Source: Candidatus Bathyarchaeota archaeon
GTDB lineage: Archaea; Thermoproteota; Bathyarchaeia; TCS64
DNA length: 8,672 nucleotides
Assembly: GCA_020697635.1 (NCBI GenBank)
Contig: JAEHCT010000042.1
Span: 1 to 8,672, forward strand
Direction of reading: 5' to 3'
The first letter of the stretch is position 1, and each line of letters starts with the position of its first letter. The position numbers and the translations under genes are program-made. A model generated the notes under the pieces. It was given only the letters and a program-made list of their open reading frames with translations. It had not been told where the DNA came from and did not search any database. Below are positions 1 to 5,591 of this stretch, one piece after another.

Positions 1-1
1 G

Positions 2-652
2 CGCATACCCTTGGTGGACAGCCTGCAGCGCGTGGACATCAGGACGCAGACCATAGACCTCATGGGCCAGTCGGCCATCACCAAGGACAACATCAGCGTG
101 GTCATCGACGCAGTGGTGTTGACGAAGATCGAGGACCCTAAGAAGCTCATACTCCAGATACAGGACTACAGGATGTCTGTGAACAAGTACGCCCAGACGG
201 CCATAAGGAACATCATAGGAACCTATGATCTGGATGTTCTGCTGGAGAACAGAGAGGAAGTAGCTATGAAGCTAAAGGAAGAGATCGATCTCCTGGTGAA
301 AGACTGGGGCATCGACATCACCCGCGCCGGCCTCCAGGACATCAGCCTGCCCCCTGACATGAAGCGTGCCTTCGCCGTGCAGGCCGAGGCCGAGCGTGAG
401 AGCAGGGCCGTCATCATCAAGGCGAACGCCGAACTCCAGGCATCCGTGAAGCTGAGTGAGGCCGCGGCGAACATGAAGGACCCCAACGCCATGCAGCTCA
501 GGGTGTTATCGACCATCAACGACGTCAGCAAGGACCAGAGCAACACCATCATACTGGCGCTACCCCTAGAGACGCTGAGATCCGCCAGCGTCGACGGAAT
601 AGCTGCGATGGCTTCCATCCAGAGCAAAAACAACCCTAAAACAGAAGGTTAG
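2..652 (+). CDS. SPFH/band-7 (slipin/stomatin-like) membrane protein, 5'-truncated by window edge
   Basis: The reading frame is open to the first base, so the true start and the usual N-terminal membrane hairpin or helix lie outside the window; 216 residues remain. The visible part opens with RIPLVDSLQRVDIRTQTIDL, followed by the QSAITKDNISVVIDAVVLTK stretch, the typical SPFH core in which a beta strand is followed by TKDN. Next come the conserved Y..SVNKYAQTAIRNIIGTYDL segment, the DWGIDI strand, and an Ala/Glu-rich helix (about residues 117-150 of the fragment) that mediates oligomerisation in the family. The C-terminal block with AMQLRVLSTINDVS and NTIILALPLETL matches slipins. These proteins form ring-like scaffolds on membranes; the partner is often an NfeD-type protease, which is not visible here. 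The last 17 bp overlap the convergent uppP gene. Family assignment is firm; the specific role is unknown. Confidence 0.9.
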   Translation, partial: RIPLVDSLQRVDIRTQTIDLMGQSAITKDNISVVIDAVVLTKIEDPKKLILQIQDYRMSVNKYAQTAIRNIIGTYDLDVLLENREEVAMKLKEEIDLLVKDWGIDITRAGLQDISLPPDMKRAFAVQAEAERESRAVIIKANAELQASVKLSEAAANMKDPNAMQLRVLSTINDVSKDQSNTIILALPLETLRSASVDGIAAMASIQSKNNPKTEG

Positions 653-1418
653 GAGCCCAGGCCAGCAAGGCCAGGGAGCCTAGACCTACACATATTTTCC
701 AGAAACTCGTTTTCTCAGCGAACCCTATCAAGGCGCCGATTGTCGTGTAACCTACGACGGCGGAGACGGCCACAGCCACCAATGCTCCGGCTGTCACCTG
801 GAACCCGTCTATAAGCATCAACCCGAGGCCGGCCGCGAAGCTCGCGGGGATGCTCATTATGAAGGAGACGTTGAACGCCTCGTCGCCCCTGAGCCCCCTC
901 AGGAGCATGGTCGACGTCGTGACCCCTGAACGCGACAAGCCCGGTATTATCGCCAGCCCCTGTAGAACTCCCAGGGCCATTGTTTCGGGCCAGCTGAGGC
1001 TGGACGCGTCCCGTTCCCCGGTCACCTCACTACGTTTTTGCATGAGGCCAGTGGCTATGAGCGCCAACCCTGTCAGGGCGAGAAGGGCCTCACCGACGTA
1101 GGCCGAGACGTTGAGGTACATATAGATGGGGAAACCGACAGCCCCGGTTAGCCCGGTCATCACCAAGAGCCTTAACCTCATGTCTTTATCCCTCTCCATG
1201 GCCCCGACGAGGATGCCCCAAGACTCCTTCCTGTAGTAGACGAGGGCCGCAAGCCCCGTGCCCAGGTGGAGGAAGACCGCCAGGCCCAGGGTCTCCGAGG
1301 GGTCGAAGCCCAGCACAGAGACGAGGAACAGTGTAAGATTTCCCTCGCTGGAGACCGGAAGCCACTCCAGAACGCCTTGGAGTACGCCTATTATCGTTGC
1401 CTCGAGCAGTGAGACCAT
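636..1418 (-). CDS. uppP: UppP/BacA-family polyprenyl-diphosphate phosphatase (archaeal type)
   Basis: Predicted 260-residue polytopic membrane protein with about eight hydrophobic segments. Family role: dephosphorylation of the C55/dolichyl-type diphosphate carrier so the lipid can be reused for glycan assembly; in archaea this would serve protein N-glycosylation or cell-surface glycans. Two signature motifs are visible: GVLQGVLEWLPVSSEGN (residues 11-27) and PGLSRSGVTTS (159-169, with Arg163 matching the catalytic Arg of bacterial UppP). Compared with the E. coli motif, the first Glu is Gln14, the Thr is Glu25 and the active-site His is Asn27, while Glu18 and Ser23-Ser24 are kept. I recall the EGN form from crenarchaeal homologues. 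An open frame extends to 1556, but I chose the ATG at 1418 because the family motif begins right after it and a TATA element lies about 25 bp upstream, fitting leaderless transcription. It overlaps the SPFH gene tail-to-tail. Confidence 0.88.
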   Translation of the reverse strand: MVSLLEATIIGVLQGVLEWLPVSSEGNLTLFLVSVLGFDPSETLGLAVFLHLGTGLAALVYYRKESWGILVGAMERDKDMRLRLLVMTGLTGAVGFPIYMYLNVSAYVGEALLALTGLALIATGLMQKRSEVTGERDASSLSWPETMALGVLQGLAIIPGLSRSGVTTSTMLLRGLRGDEAFNVSFIMSIPASFAAGLGLMLIDGFQVTAGALVAVAVSAVVGYTTIGALIGFAEKTSFWKICVGLGSLALLAWAPNLLF

Positions 1419-1438
1419 GTCTCTATGGATGTCACGCG

Positions 1439-1448
1439 TAATAAAAAG
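1439..1448 (-). promoter_or_regulatory. TATA-like promoter element of uppP
   Basis: Read on the minus strand this is CTTTTTATTA. Its centre is about 25 bp from the ATG at 1418, the distance expected between an archaeal TATA box and the transcription start, so the mRNA would begin at or next to the start codon (leaderless). This also decides the start codon against the longer open frame. Seen by eye, not measured. Confidence 0.6.
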
Positions 1449-1453
1449 TGAAT

Positions 1454-1537
1454 CATGCCCAATTACCCAGACCACGCATCGTAGGTTACACCGTTTTATC
1501 AAACCGGAACTGGAGCCATGAGCATGCTTAATTACCC
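1454..1537. repeat. Imperfect direct repeat CATGCYYAATTACCC, two copies
   Basis: Copy one (1454-1468) is CATGCCCAATTACCC; copy two (1523-1537) is CATGCTTAATTACCC. Thirteen of 15 positions match, and the copies start 69 bp apart in the same orientation. Copy one sits just upstream of the uppP TATA element; copy two contains the best TATA-like core (CTTAATTA, 1527-1534) for the plus-strand ATP-grasp gene. The placement suggests a shared regulator site in the divergent promoter region, but two copies could also arise by chance or duplication. Confidence 0.45.
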
Positions 1538-1564
1538 CGTGATCGTGAGTATTCAAGACACTAG

Positions 1565-2443
1565 TTGAAGATAGTAGTTCTTTACGGGTCTAAGCCTAGC
1601 TCCAACAGCCGGGAGCTCGTTGACACCGCCGTCAGGCTCGGGCACACGGTGGTGGACGGCCCCACCGGGGACGTCTCCTCGTGGGTGAGCAACGAGGGGT
1701 CAAGGTTCTGGGTCGGCCGCGAGGAGGTGACGGACGCCGACATATGCTTCCTACGCAGCTACGGCGGTGGTTCATGCGAGCAGATAACGCGCCGCATAAG
1801 CCTCCTGGAGCACATGGAGTTCGCCGGAATCAAGGTCATTAACAGCAGCTACCCGTTCAGGCGGGCAAGGGACAAGTACGCCACCCAGTATACTCTGCAG
1901 GTGAACGGGGTCCCCGTGCCCTCCACCTACACGTCGGAGAGCCTCGCGAGGGCCTACGAGATGACCACGAAGATGGGTGAAGTCATATACAAGCCCATCC
2001 TCGGCAGCATGGGCAGGGGCGCCATGAAGTTCCAGGACACGGACCTCGCCTACAACGCGTACCGCACCCTGGACAGGCTCCATCACCCGCTGGTGATCCA
2101 GAAATACGTACAGAACCCTGGCAGAGACATCAGGGTCTTCGTCGTAGGCGGCGAGGTCGTGGGCGCCGTCTACAAGTACCTCCCAGAGCACTCGTGGAAG
2201 AGTAACGTTGCGCAGGGCGGCAGGATGGTAGAAGAGTCCATGAGCGACGAAGTGCTGGAGCTGGGGCTAAGGGCGGCGGAGGTCATCGAGCTGGACTACA
2301 GCGGCGTCGACATACTCGAGGGCCCCGAGGGGCCCGTGGTGCTTGAGGTGAACGCGTCCCCGGGGTGGCAGGGGATCAGACGGGCTACCGGCAGGGACTA
2401 CGCCAAGATGATAGTGGAGTACGGGGTCTCACAGGTTGAGTGA
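1565..2443 (+). CDS. RimK-family ATP-grasp ligase (glutamate-ligase type, substrate unknown)
   Basis: The 292-residue product has the full ATP-grasp plan of RimK-type alpha-L-glutamate ligases, which couple ATP hydrolysis, through an acyl phosphate, to adding an amino acid to a carboxylate. The pre-ATP-grasp domain spans about residues 1-100. The glycine-rich loop is YKPILGSMGRGAMKF (142-156, with Lys143). QKYVQNPGRDIRVFVVGGE (179-197) follows, then NVAQGGR (214-220). The metal-binding end has Asp249 in GVDILEG and Glu261/Asn263 in VLEVNASPGW. Close relatives in archaea include LysX (lysine/arginine biosynthesis), MptN and CofF (glutamylation of tetrahydromethanopterin and F420); I cannot tell which, if any, applies, and no amino-acid-carrier gene LysW is in view. 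The start is TTG: an in-frame TAG lies immediately upstream at 1562, and the first strand KIVVLYGS needs it. It overlaps the next gene by 8 bp, implying co-translation. Confidence 0.85.
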   Translation: MKIVVLYGSKPSSNSRELVDTAVRLGHTVVDGPTGDVSSWVSNEGSRFWVGREEVTDADICFLRSYGGGSCEQITRRISLLEHMEFAGIKVINSSYPFRRARDKYATQYTLQVNGVPVPSTYTSESLARAYEMTTKMGEVIYKPILGSMGRGAMKFQDTDLAYNAYRTLDRLHHPLVIQKYVQNPGRDIRVFVVGGEVVGAVYKYLPEHSWKSNVAQGGRMVEESMSDEVLELGLRAAEVIELDYSGVDILEGPEGPVVLEVNASPGWQGIRRATGRDYAKMIVEYGVSQVE

Positions 2444-2810
2444 CAGCCCATCAAAGATACCCATAAAGATCACCTTGATCGATAGGGGAGTGGCGACCGG
2501 CTACCTGAACAGGCTCACGGCTCCCCTGACCGTGGGGGAGATACTGAAGACGCTGCCCCTCAACACAAGGATCTCCCCGGCCATGGGCTTCGTCTCCATA
2601 ATCGTCGGCCTCAAGAGGGGCGCCGAGAAGCCGGTCGACCAGGTGAATGCGGGGACCATAGGGTACTGGCCCCGAGGAGACGCTATAACCATTTACCCGG
2701 AAGACAAGAGACCATACGGGCCCGTTAACAAAATAGGCGTCGTAGAGGAAGGCCTGGAACTGTTCAAAGGGCTTGGAAGCGGCAGCAGAATAATTATAGA
2801 GAAAGTCTAG
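2436..2810 (+). CDS. Cyclophilin-like fold protein (TM1367/DUF369 type)
   Basis: The 124-residue product matches the small cyclophilin-like family typified by Thermotoga TM1367 (Pfam Cyclophil_like, from memory). Key features are the N-terminal strand pair IPIKITLIDRGVATGYL, the AGTIGYWPRGDAITIYPED segment (about residues 72-90), and the closing stretch with PVNKIGVVEEGLELFKGLGSG before a final strand. Family members share the cyclophilin barrel but have no established peptidyl-prolyl isomerase activity, and their role is not known. The start is TTG at 2436, inside the tail of the ATP-grasp gene (8-bp overlap, TTGAGTGA), a typical arrangement for translational coupling. An alternative would be an internal start, but the first conserved strand begins near residue 8, which leaves little room. 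The stop overlaps the convergent rps25e stop. It probably works with, or is controlled together with, the ligase. Confidence 0.78.
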   Translation: MSDSPSKIPIKITLIDRGVATGYLNRLTAPLTVGEILKTLPLNTRISPAMGFVSIIVGLKRGAEKPVDQVNAGTIGYWPRGDAITIYPEDKRPYGPVNKIGVVEEGLELFKGLGSGSRIIIEKV

Positions 2811-3112
2811 CCCATCTTCAAGGCGTAGACCTTGAGGTTGTGGCTTCTAGCCGCCAGCTCCAGAGTCCCGTTATCCTCCAGTTCCTTGAGCATCTTCTTG
2901 GCGACGCTGACCTTCAGGTTGAACTTGGAGGCGACGCCGGTGGGAGTGATGGCCTTCATCCCCTTCAGGGCGCCCATCACCTCGTCGCTGGTGGCGTCGG
3001 GTATCTCGACGGAGCCGATGATCTTGTTCCTCTTATCCTTGACCTTCTGGTCCGCCTTGTCCTTCGATGACTGCGTCTTCTCCATCTTCTTCAAGCTTTT
3101 CTTGCCTGGCAT
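2807..3112 (-). CDS. rps25e: 30S ribosomal protein S25e
   Basis: A 101-residue basic protein of the small ribosomal subunit. Residues 1-30 form a Lys-rich disordered tail (PGKKSLKKMEKTQSSKDKAD and onward). Residues about 44-99 form the winged-helix core, with ITPTGVASKFNLKVSVAKKM and LEDNGTLELAARSHNLKVY as the recognisable S25e stretches; length and layout fit archaeal S25e. The ATG at 3112 has a good Shine-Dalgarno GGTGA seven bases upstream. The gene lies 48 bp downstream of psmA on the same strand, so co-transcription with the proteasome gene is likely, though a TATA-like TTTATCAA in the gap could start a separate transcript. The stop codon overlaps that of the convergent cyclophilin-like gene, so any terminator must lie inside that gene. 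S25e is typical of TACK archaea and eukaryotes, which helps place the organism. Confidence 0.95.
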   Translation of the reverse strand: MPGKKSLKKMEKTQSSKDKADQKVKDKRNKIIGSVEIPDATSDEVMGALKGMKAITPTGVASKFNLKVSVAKKMLKELEDNGTLELAARSHNLKVYALKMG

Positions 3113-3119
3113 AACGTTT

Positions 3120-3124
3120 TCACC
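3120..3124 (-). promoter_or_regulatory. Shine-Dalgarno site of rps25e
   Basis: GGTGA on the minus strand, seven bases before the ATG, is complementary to the archaeal 16S 3' end. It indicates a leadered mRNA, consistent with read-through from psmA. Confidence 0.6.
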
Positions 3125-3134
3125 GTTGAAGAAA

Positions 3135-3157
3135 CAGGGTGTCCTTGATAAACCCTG
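3135..3157. repeat. Inverted repeat CAGGGT-N11-ACCCTG between psmA and rps25e
   Basis: Two perfect 6-bp arms (3135-3140 and 3152-3157) flank an 11-bp spacer that holds a minus-strand TATA-like TTTATCAA. It fills half of the 48-bp gap. It could be an RNA hairpin that separates the two messages or a protein-binding site over an rps25e promoter. The arms are short, so the significance is modest. Confidence 0.35.
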
Positions 3158-3160
3158 CGT

Positions 3161-3859
3161 CTAGAAGTACTTCTTAATCTCCTCGACAGACAGAGTCCTG
3201 AATTTCTGCTCTTCAGATATCAGGGAGATGTTCAGGTCCACTGGTGTTAGCGCCTCGTCGGCGGCCTCCTTGAGGCTCTCTATGGCGAGGGCCGTGGCCT
3301 CATCGAGGTTCATGCCCTCCCTGTACTGCTCGTGGAGCACCTTCATGGCCTTCTCGCTGTTGCGGCCTATGGCGTGGGCCTTGTGGCCGCGGTAGCTGCC
3401 GCTGGGGTCCGTCGATATGAGGCTGACTCGGTGGGTGTCGACGCCGCCGAAGATGAGGCTGACGCCGAAGGGTCTGGCACCCGCGTTCTGGGTGTATGTC
3501 TGGAGGAGGTCGCCGACGCTGCTGGTGAGGCTCTCGATGTCCACCGGCTCGTCGTAGGTCATCCTGTTACCCTGGGACACGTACCTGGCCTGCCGGACGA
3601 GCACCCTGGCGTCGGGGCTCAGGCCGGCGATGGCTACGGCGACGTGCTCGTCGATCTGGTATATCTTCTTGCTGTTTATCGGGGCCGCCAGCCTGCTCTG
3701 TTTGGGCTCGATGGCGGCCAGGACGACGCCCTCGGGGCTCTTGACGCCGACTATGGGGCTGCCCCTCTTGACTAGCTCCAGCGCGTACTCGACCTGGTAG
3801 ATGCGGCCCTCCGGGGAGAATATGGTGATGGCTCCGTCGTACTCTCTTCCACGTGACAA
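3161..3859 (-). CDS. psmA: 20S proteasome alpha subunit
   Basis: The 232-residue product is a standard archaeal alpha subunit, which forms the outer seven-membered gate rings of the cytosolic 20S proteasome and docks ATPases such as PAN or Cdc48. Visible are the N-terminal gate and signature REYDGAITIFSPEGRIYQVE, Lys65 in NSKKIYQID (equivalent to the Thermoplasma pocket Lys66 that receives HbYX tails), VAVAIAGLSPDARVLVRQAR, and RPFGVSLIFGGVD. The usual Arg after Tyr-Asp in the gate is Gly9 here (YDG). The beta subunit psmB is not in the window. The start is TTG at 3859: there is no alternative before the gate sequence, so it is secure. A TATA element (TTTAAATA) lies about 44 bp upstream, giving a short leader of about 18 nt. 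The gene is divergent from the opine-dehydrogenase gene, and rps25e follows 48 bp downstream. Confidence 0.96.
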   Translation of the reverse strand: MSRGREYDGAITIFSPEGRIYQVEYALELVKRGSPIVGVKSPEGVVLAAIEPKQSRLAAPINSKKIYQIDEHVAVAIAGLSPDARVLVRQARYVSQGNRMTYDEPVDIESLTSSVGDLLQTYTQNAGARPFGVSLIFGGVDTHRVSLISTDPSGSYRGHKAHAIGRNSEKAMKVLHEQYREGMNLDEATALAIESLKEAADEALTPVDLNISLISEEQKFRTLSVEEIKKYF

Positions 3860-3899
3860 TCCTGTTCAGCCCTGTTTTATCTATTGGAATGAAACCGGC

Positions 3900-3908
3900 T
3901 ATTTAAAC
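3900..3908 (-). promoter_or_regulatory. TATA-like promoter element of psmA
   Basis: The minus strand reads GTTTAAATA. It is the strongest A/T-only box in the 150-bp psmA/opine-dehydrogenase divergent region and predicts a transcription start near 3877 with a leader of about 18 nt before the TTG. Confidence 0.6.
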
Positions 3909-3965
3909 CCAAGGCTTCTCTGCGTAGCACGATCTTTCAATGGAGTCATGGTATTCGTTCGAGCA

Positions 3966-3975
3966 TTTTATTATA
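3966..3975 (+). promoter_or_regulatory. TATA-like promoter element of the opine-dehydrogenase gene
   Basis: TTTTATTATA, centred about 39 bp before the ATG at 4010, predicts a transcription start near 3997. The short leader would carry AGGT at 3997-4000, a weak Shine-Dalgarno match. It is about 60 bp from the psmA box on the other strand, so the two promoters are separate. Confidence 0.55.
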
Positions 3976-4009
3976 GGTTGCCGGAAACACGTGTGTAGGT
4001 AGTTTAGAC

Positions 4010-5116
4010 ATGGTGAAACGAGCGGCGGTGTTGGGCTGTGGTAGCGGAGGCATGACCATGGCCGTGGACCTCGGACTCAAGGGCTTCAAGGTGAACCTCT
4101 TCGACTTCCCCGAGTTCAGCGCGAACCTGAAGATGGTCGAGGAGAAGGGGTCCATCGAAGCGTATGGCAACCTCGAAGGAAAGGTGGAGCCAGACGTGTT
4201 GACGACCGACATGGCGGAGGCCGTGGAGGGCGCAGACGCCATATTCGTGACCATCAGGGCATACGGGGCCGAGAGGTTCATCCTCGAGGCTGCTAAGCAC
4301 ATGAAGCCGGGTCAGGTGATAATGAACTGGTCTTCCTACCTGGCCGCCCTCAGGACCTACAAGGGATTCACCGGGCTCGCTCCAGAGGACGCCGTCCTCG
4401 GGGAGGGCGCCATCCTACCGTACTTCGTTAAACCAACGGCGCCTGGGGTGCTGAACGTTTTCGGGGTCAAGGCTCACCTCTGGGCCGCGGCGATGCCGGG
4501 AGACAAGACGCCTCTGCTGATGAAGGCAGTCAAGGAGTTCTTCCCCAACTGCGAGGCGGCTGTAAACGTGCTCTACACGAGCCTGACGAACCCGAACCTA
4601 CAGGTACACGTGGCGCCGGCGCTGCTCAACACCGGGTTCTGGGAGAAGACCGGCGGGGACCTCGAGTTCTACGGTACGCTGATGACGCCGAAGGTTGCCC
4701 ACGTGATGGACCTCATCGACAAGGAGAGGATCGCCGTCGGTAAGGCGCTGGGGCTGGAGCTGCTCCCCAAACCGGAGGTGCTCAAGATGGAGTACGGCCA
4801 GTACGGCGTCAAGGGTGAGACCATGTACGAGGTCTACAGCACCTTCGCGAGCCACCGAAGCTGGAGGCCCGGCCTAAGCCTGGACGACTTCGCCGCCAAG
4901 ACCGCTTTCGGAGAGGACATTCTCTACGGGTACGTCTTCATCTCGGGCCTCGGTGACCAGTTCGACATACCGACGCCAGCCATCGACACCATGGTTGACC
5001 TCGCGGAGATCGTGCTCCAGAGAGACTTCTGGAATGAGGGAGCCACTGCGGAGAGCCTCGGCCTAGGCGGCATGACCGCGGAACAAATAGTGGACTACGT
5101 CATGACCGGGAAATAA
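4010..5116 (+). CDS. NAD(P)-dependent opine (octopine/nopaline) dehydrogenase family protein
   Basis: The 368-residue product is full length for the family (about 360). The Rossmann N-terminus has VLGCGSGGMTMA (7-18, GxGxxG), with Asp32 at the end of the second strand (NLFDFPEF), the usual cofactor-ribose contact. The C-terminal helical domain carries NPNLQVHVAPALLNTG (194-209), where His200 matches the catalytic His of opine and N-(1-D-carboxyethyl)-norvaline dehydrogenases. FGEDILYGYVFISGLG (300-315) supplies the partner acid Asp303, and the IPTPAIDTMVDLA stretch (320-332) is also typical. Known members reductively condense an amino acid with a 2-oxo acid such as pyruvate; others make opine-like metallophores. 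No metallophore synthesis or transport genes are nearby, so the substrate is open. It has its own TATA element, stands alone on its strand, and ends at TAA before a T-rich terminator. Confidence 0.85.
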   Translation: MVKRAAVLGCGSGGMTMAVDLGLKGFKVNLFDFPEFSANLKMVEEKGSIEAYGNLEGKVEPDVLTTDMAEAVEGADAIFVTIRAYGAERFILEAAKHMKPGQVIMNWSSYLAALRTYKGFTGLAPEDAVLGEGAILPYFVKPTAPGVLNVFGVKAHLWAAAMPGDKTPLLMKAVKEFFPNCEAAVNVLYTSLTNPNLQVHVAPALLNTGFWEKTGGDLEFYGTLMTPKVAHVMDLIDKERIAVGKALGLELLPKPEVLKMEYGQYGVKGETMYEVYSTFASHRSWRPGLSLDDFAAKTAFGEDILYGYVFISGLGDQFDIPTPAIDTMVDLAEIVLQRDFWNEGATAESLGLGGMTAEQIVDYVMTGK

Positions 5117-5165
5117 CGTCCACTGTTCCCTTCCTCGGTTCTCTCTTTCCGATTCTGGGTACCAT

Positions 5166-5246
5166 CAATTAGCCAACGGCACGGGTATTCTGGGCTGCGA
5201 GATCGTGAAGAAGGCCAACATCGCCGACTGGTTGGGCCTAAAGTAA
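5166..5246 (+). pseudogene. Orphan coding-like C-terminal tail (possible gene remnant)
   Basis: After the opine-dehydrogenase stop, one frame from about 5166 reads HQ-type noncoding-looking codons and then, from 5172, ANGTGILGCEIVKKANIADW followed by LGLK and TAA at 5244-5246. The last 24 codons use G/C-ending codons much like the neighbouring genes, and the peptide looks like a helix-rich protein C-terminus. No ATG, GTG or TTG lies in this frame between the upstream gene's stop and the fragment, and the frame differs from that gene. It therefore looks like the surviving end of a decayed or deleted gene, or a gene broken by an assembly or sequencing error. I do not recognise the family. A chance open stretch is possible. 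Confidence 0.35.
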
Positions 5247-5249
5247 CTC

Positions 5250-5264
5250 TTTTTTCATAAAAAA
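5250..5264. terminator. Bidirectional T-rich terminator
   Basis: T6 at 5250-5255 on the plus strand lies downstream of the opine-dehydrogenase gene and orphan tail, and A6 at 5259-5264 reads as T6 on the minus strand, 11 bp past the DUF5661 stop. Archaeal termination relies on such T tracts without needing a hairpin, so the site plausibly serves both converging transcripts. Confidence 0.6.
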
Positions 5265-5275
5265 TTAGTGAAGAT

Positions 5276-5551
5276 TTACTTCTTTTTCTCCCAGTAAGCC
5301 TCGGCTTCGTCCTCCAGCTTCAGGAGCCTCGTGTAGTAGTCTGGGAACTCGTTCAGGTGGGCTAACGCTATCTTACCGGTCTTGACGGGGTCGTCGTCAG
5401 TGACGTTGGTGTGGGGGTCCACCTTTCCGTGTTCCAGCTCCACGTCCATCCCGACCCTGAACTCTTCCACGTCATACTTGCTCCAGTCGACGCCCAGCTT
5501 CTCGCCTACCTTCTTGGCCTGTTCGGCCGTGAATACCTTCTTCGGGGACAT
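5276..5551 (-). CDS. DUF5661 family protein of unknown function
   Basis: A 91-residue soluble, acidic protein with no signal peptide or membrane segment. It matches a small conserved family I recall as DUF5661, by the run VDWSKYDVEEFRVGMDVELE (20-39), the DPHTNVTDDDPVKTGKIALA stretch (45-64) and HLNEFPDYYTRLLKLEDEAE (65-84). The His/Asp/Glu-rich surface (ELEHG, HLNEFPDYY) could suit metal binding, but that is only a guess. The length is normal and the protein appears complete. The ATG at 5551 has a TATA-like element centred about 25 bp upstream, fitting leaderless transcription. The gene follows the flavin-reductase-like gene by 40 bp on the same strand and ends just before the bidirectional T tracts. 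No function should be inferred from this context alone. Confidence 0.8.
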   Translation of the reverse strand: MSPKKVFTAEQAKKVGEKLGVDWSKYDVEEFRVGMDVELEHGKVDPHTNVTDDDPVKTGKIALAHLNEFPDYYTRLLKLEDEAEAYWEKKK

Positions 5552-5579
5552 GGTTAAAGATCCCCGGGAATGGTTAAAG
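5551..5579. repeat. Direct repeat TGGTTAAAG, 20-bp period, over the DUF5661 promoter
   Basis: TGGTTAAAG occurs at 5551-5559 and again at 5571-5579, two helical turns apart. The distal copy holds the minus-strand TATA-like CCTTTAACC (5572-5580) placed for a leaderless start; the proximal copy covers the start codon. Between them lies the palindrome TCCCGGGA region (TCCCCGGGA, 5561-5569). This may be a promoter with a regulator half-site pair, or simple duplication. Confidence 0.45.
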
Positions 5580-5591
5580 GGGTTTTGATGG

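Noticed and set aside
1419..1556. N-terminal extension of the UppP frame up to 1556
   Set aside because: The extra 46 residues lack similarity to the family, cross a TATA box and the divergent promoter region, and the family begins right at the ATG at 1418.
3332..3775. Long plus-strand open frame opposite psmA
   Set aside because: It is a shadow of the high-GC psmA codons; low-complexity Gly/Ala/Val/Asp composition and no ribosome site or homology. Similar shadows opposite tiaS, UppP and HAD were rejected for the same reason.
5195..5235. Minus-strand mini-frame over the orphan tail (MLAFFTIS...)
   Set aside because: Only 19 codons, with codon use unlike neighbours; the plus-strand reading fits the genome's habit much better.
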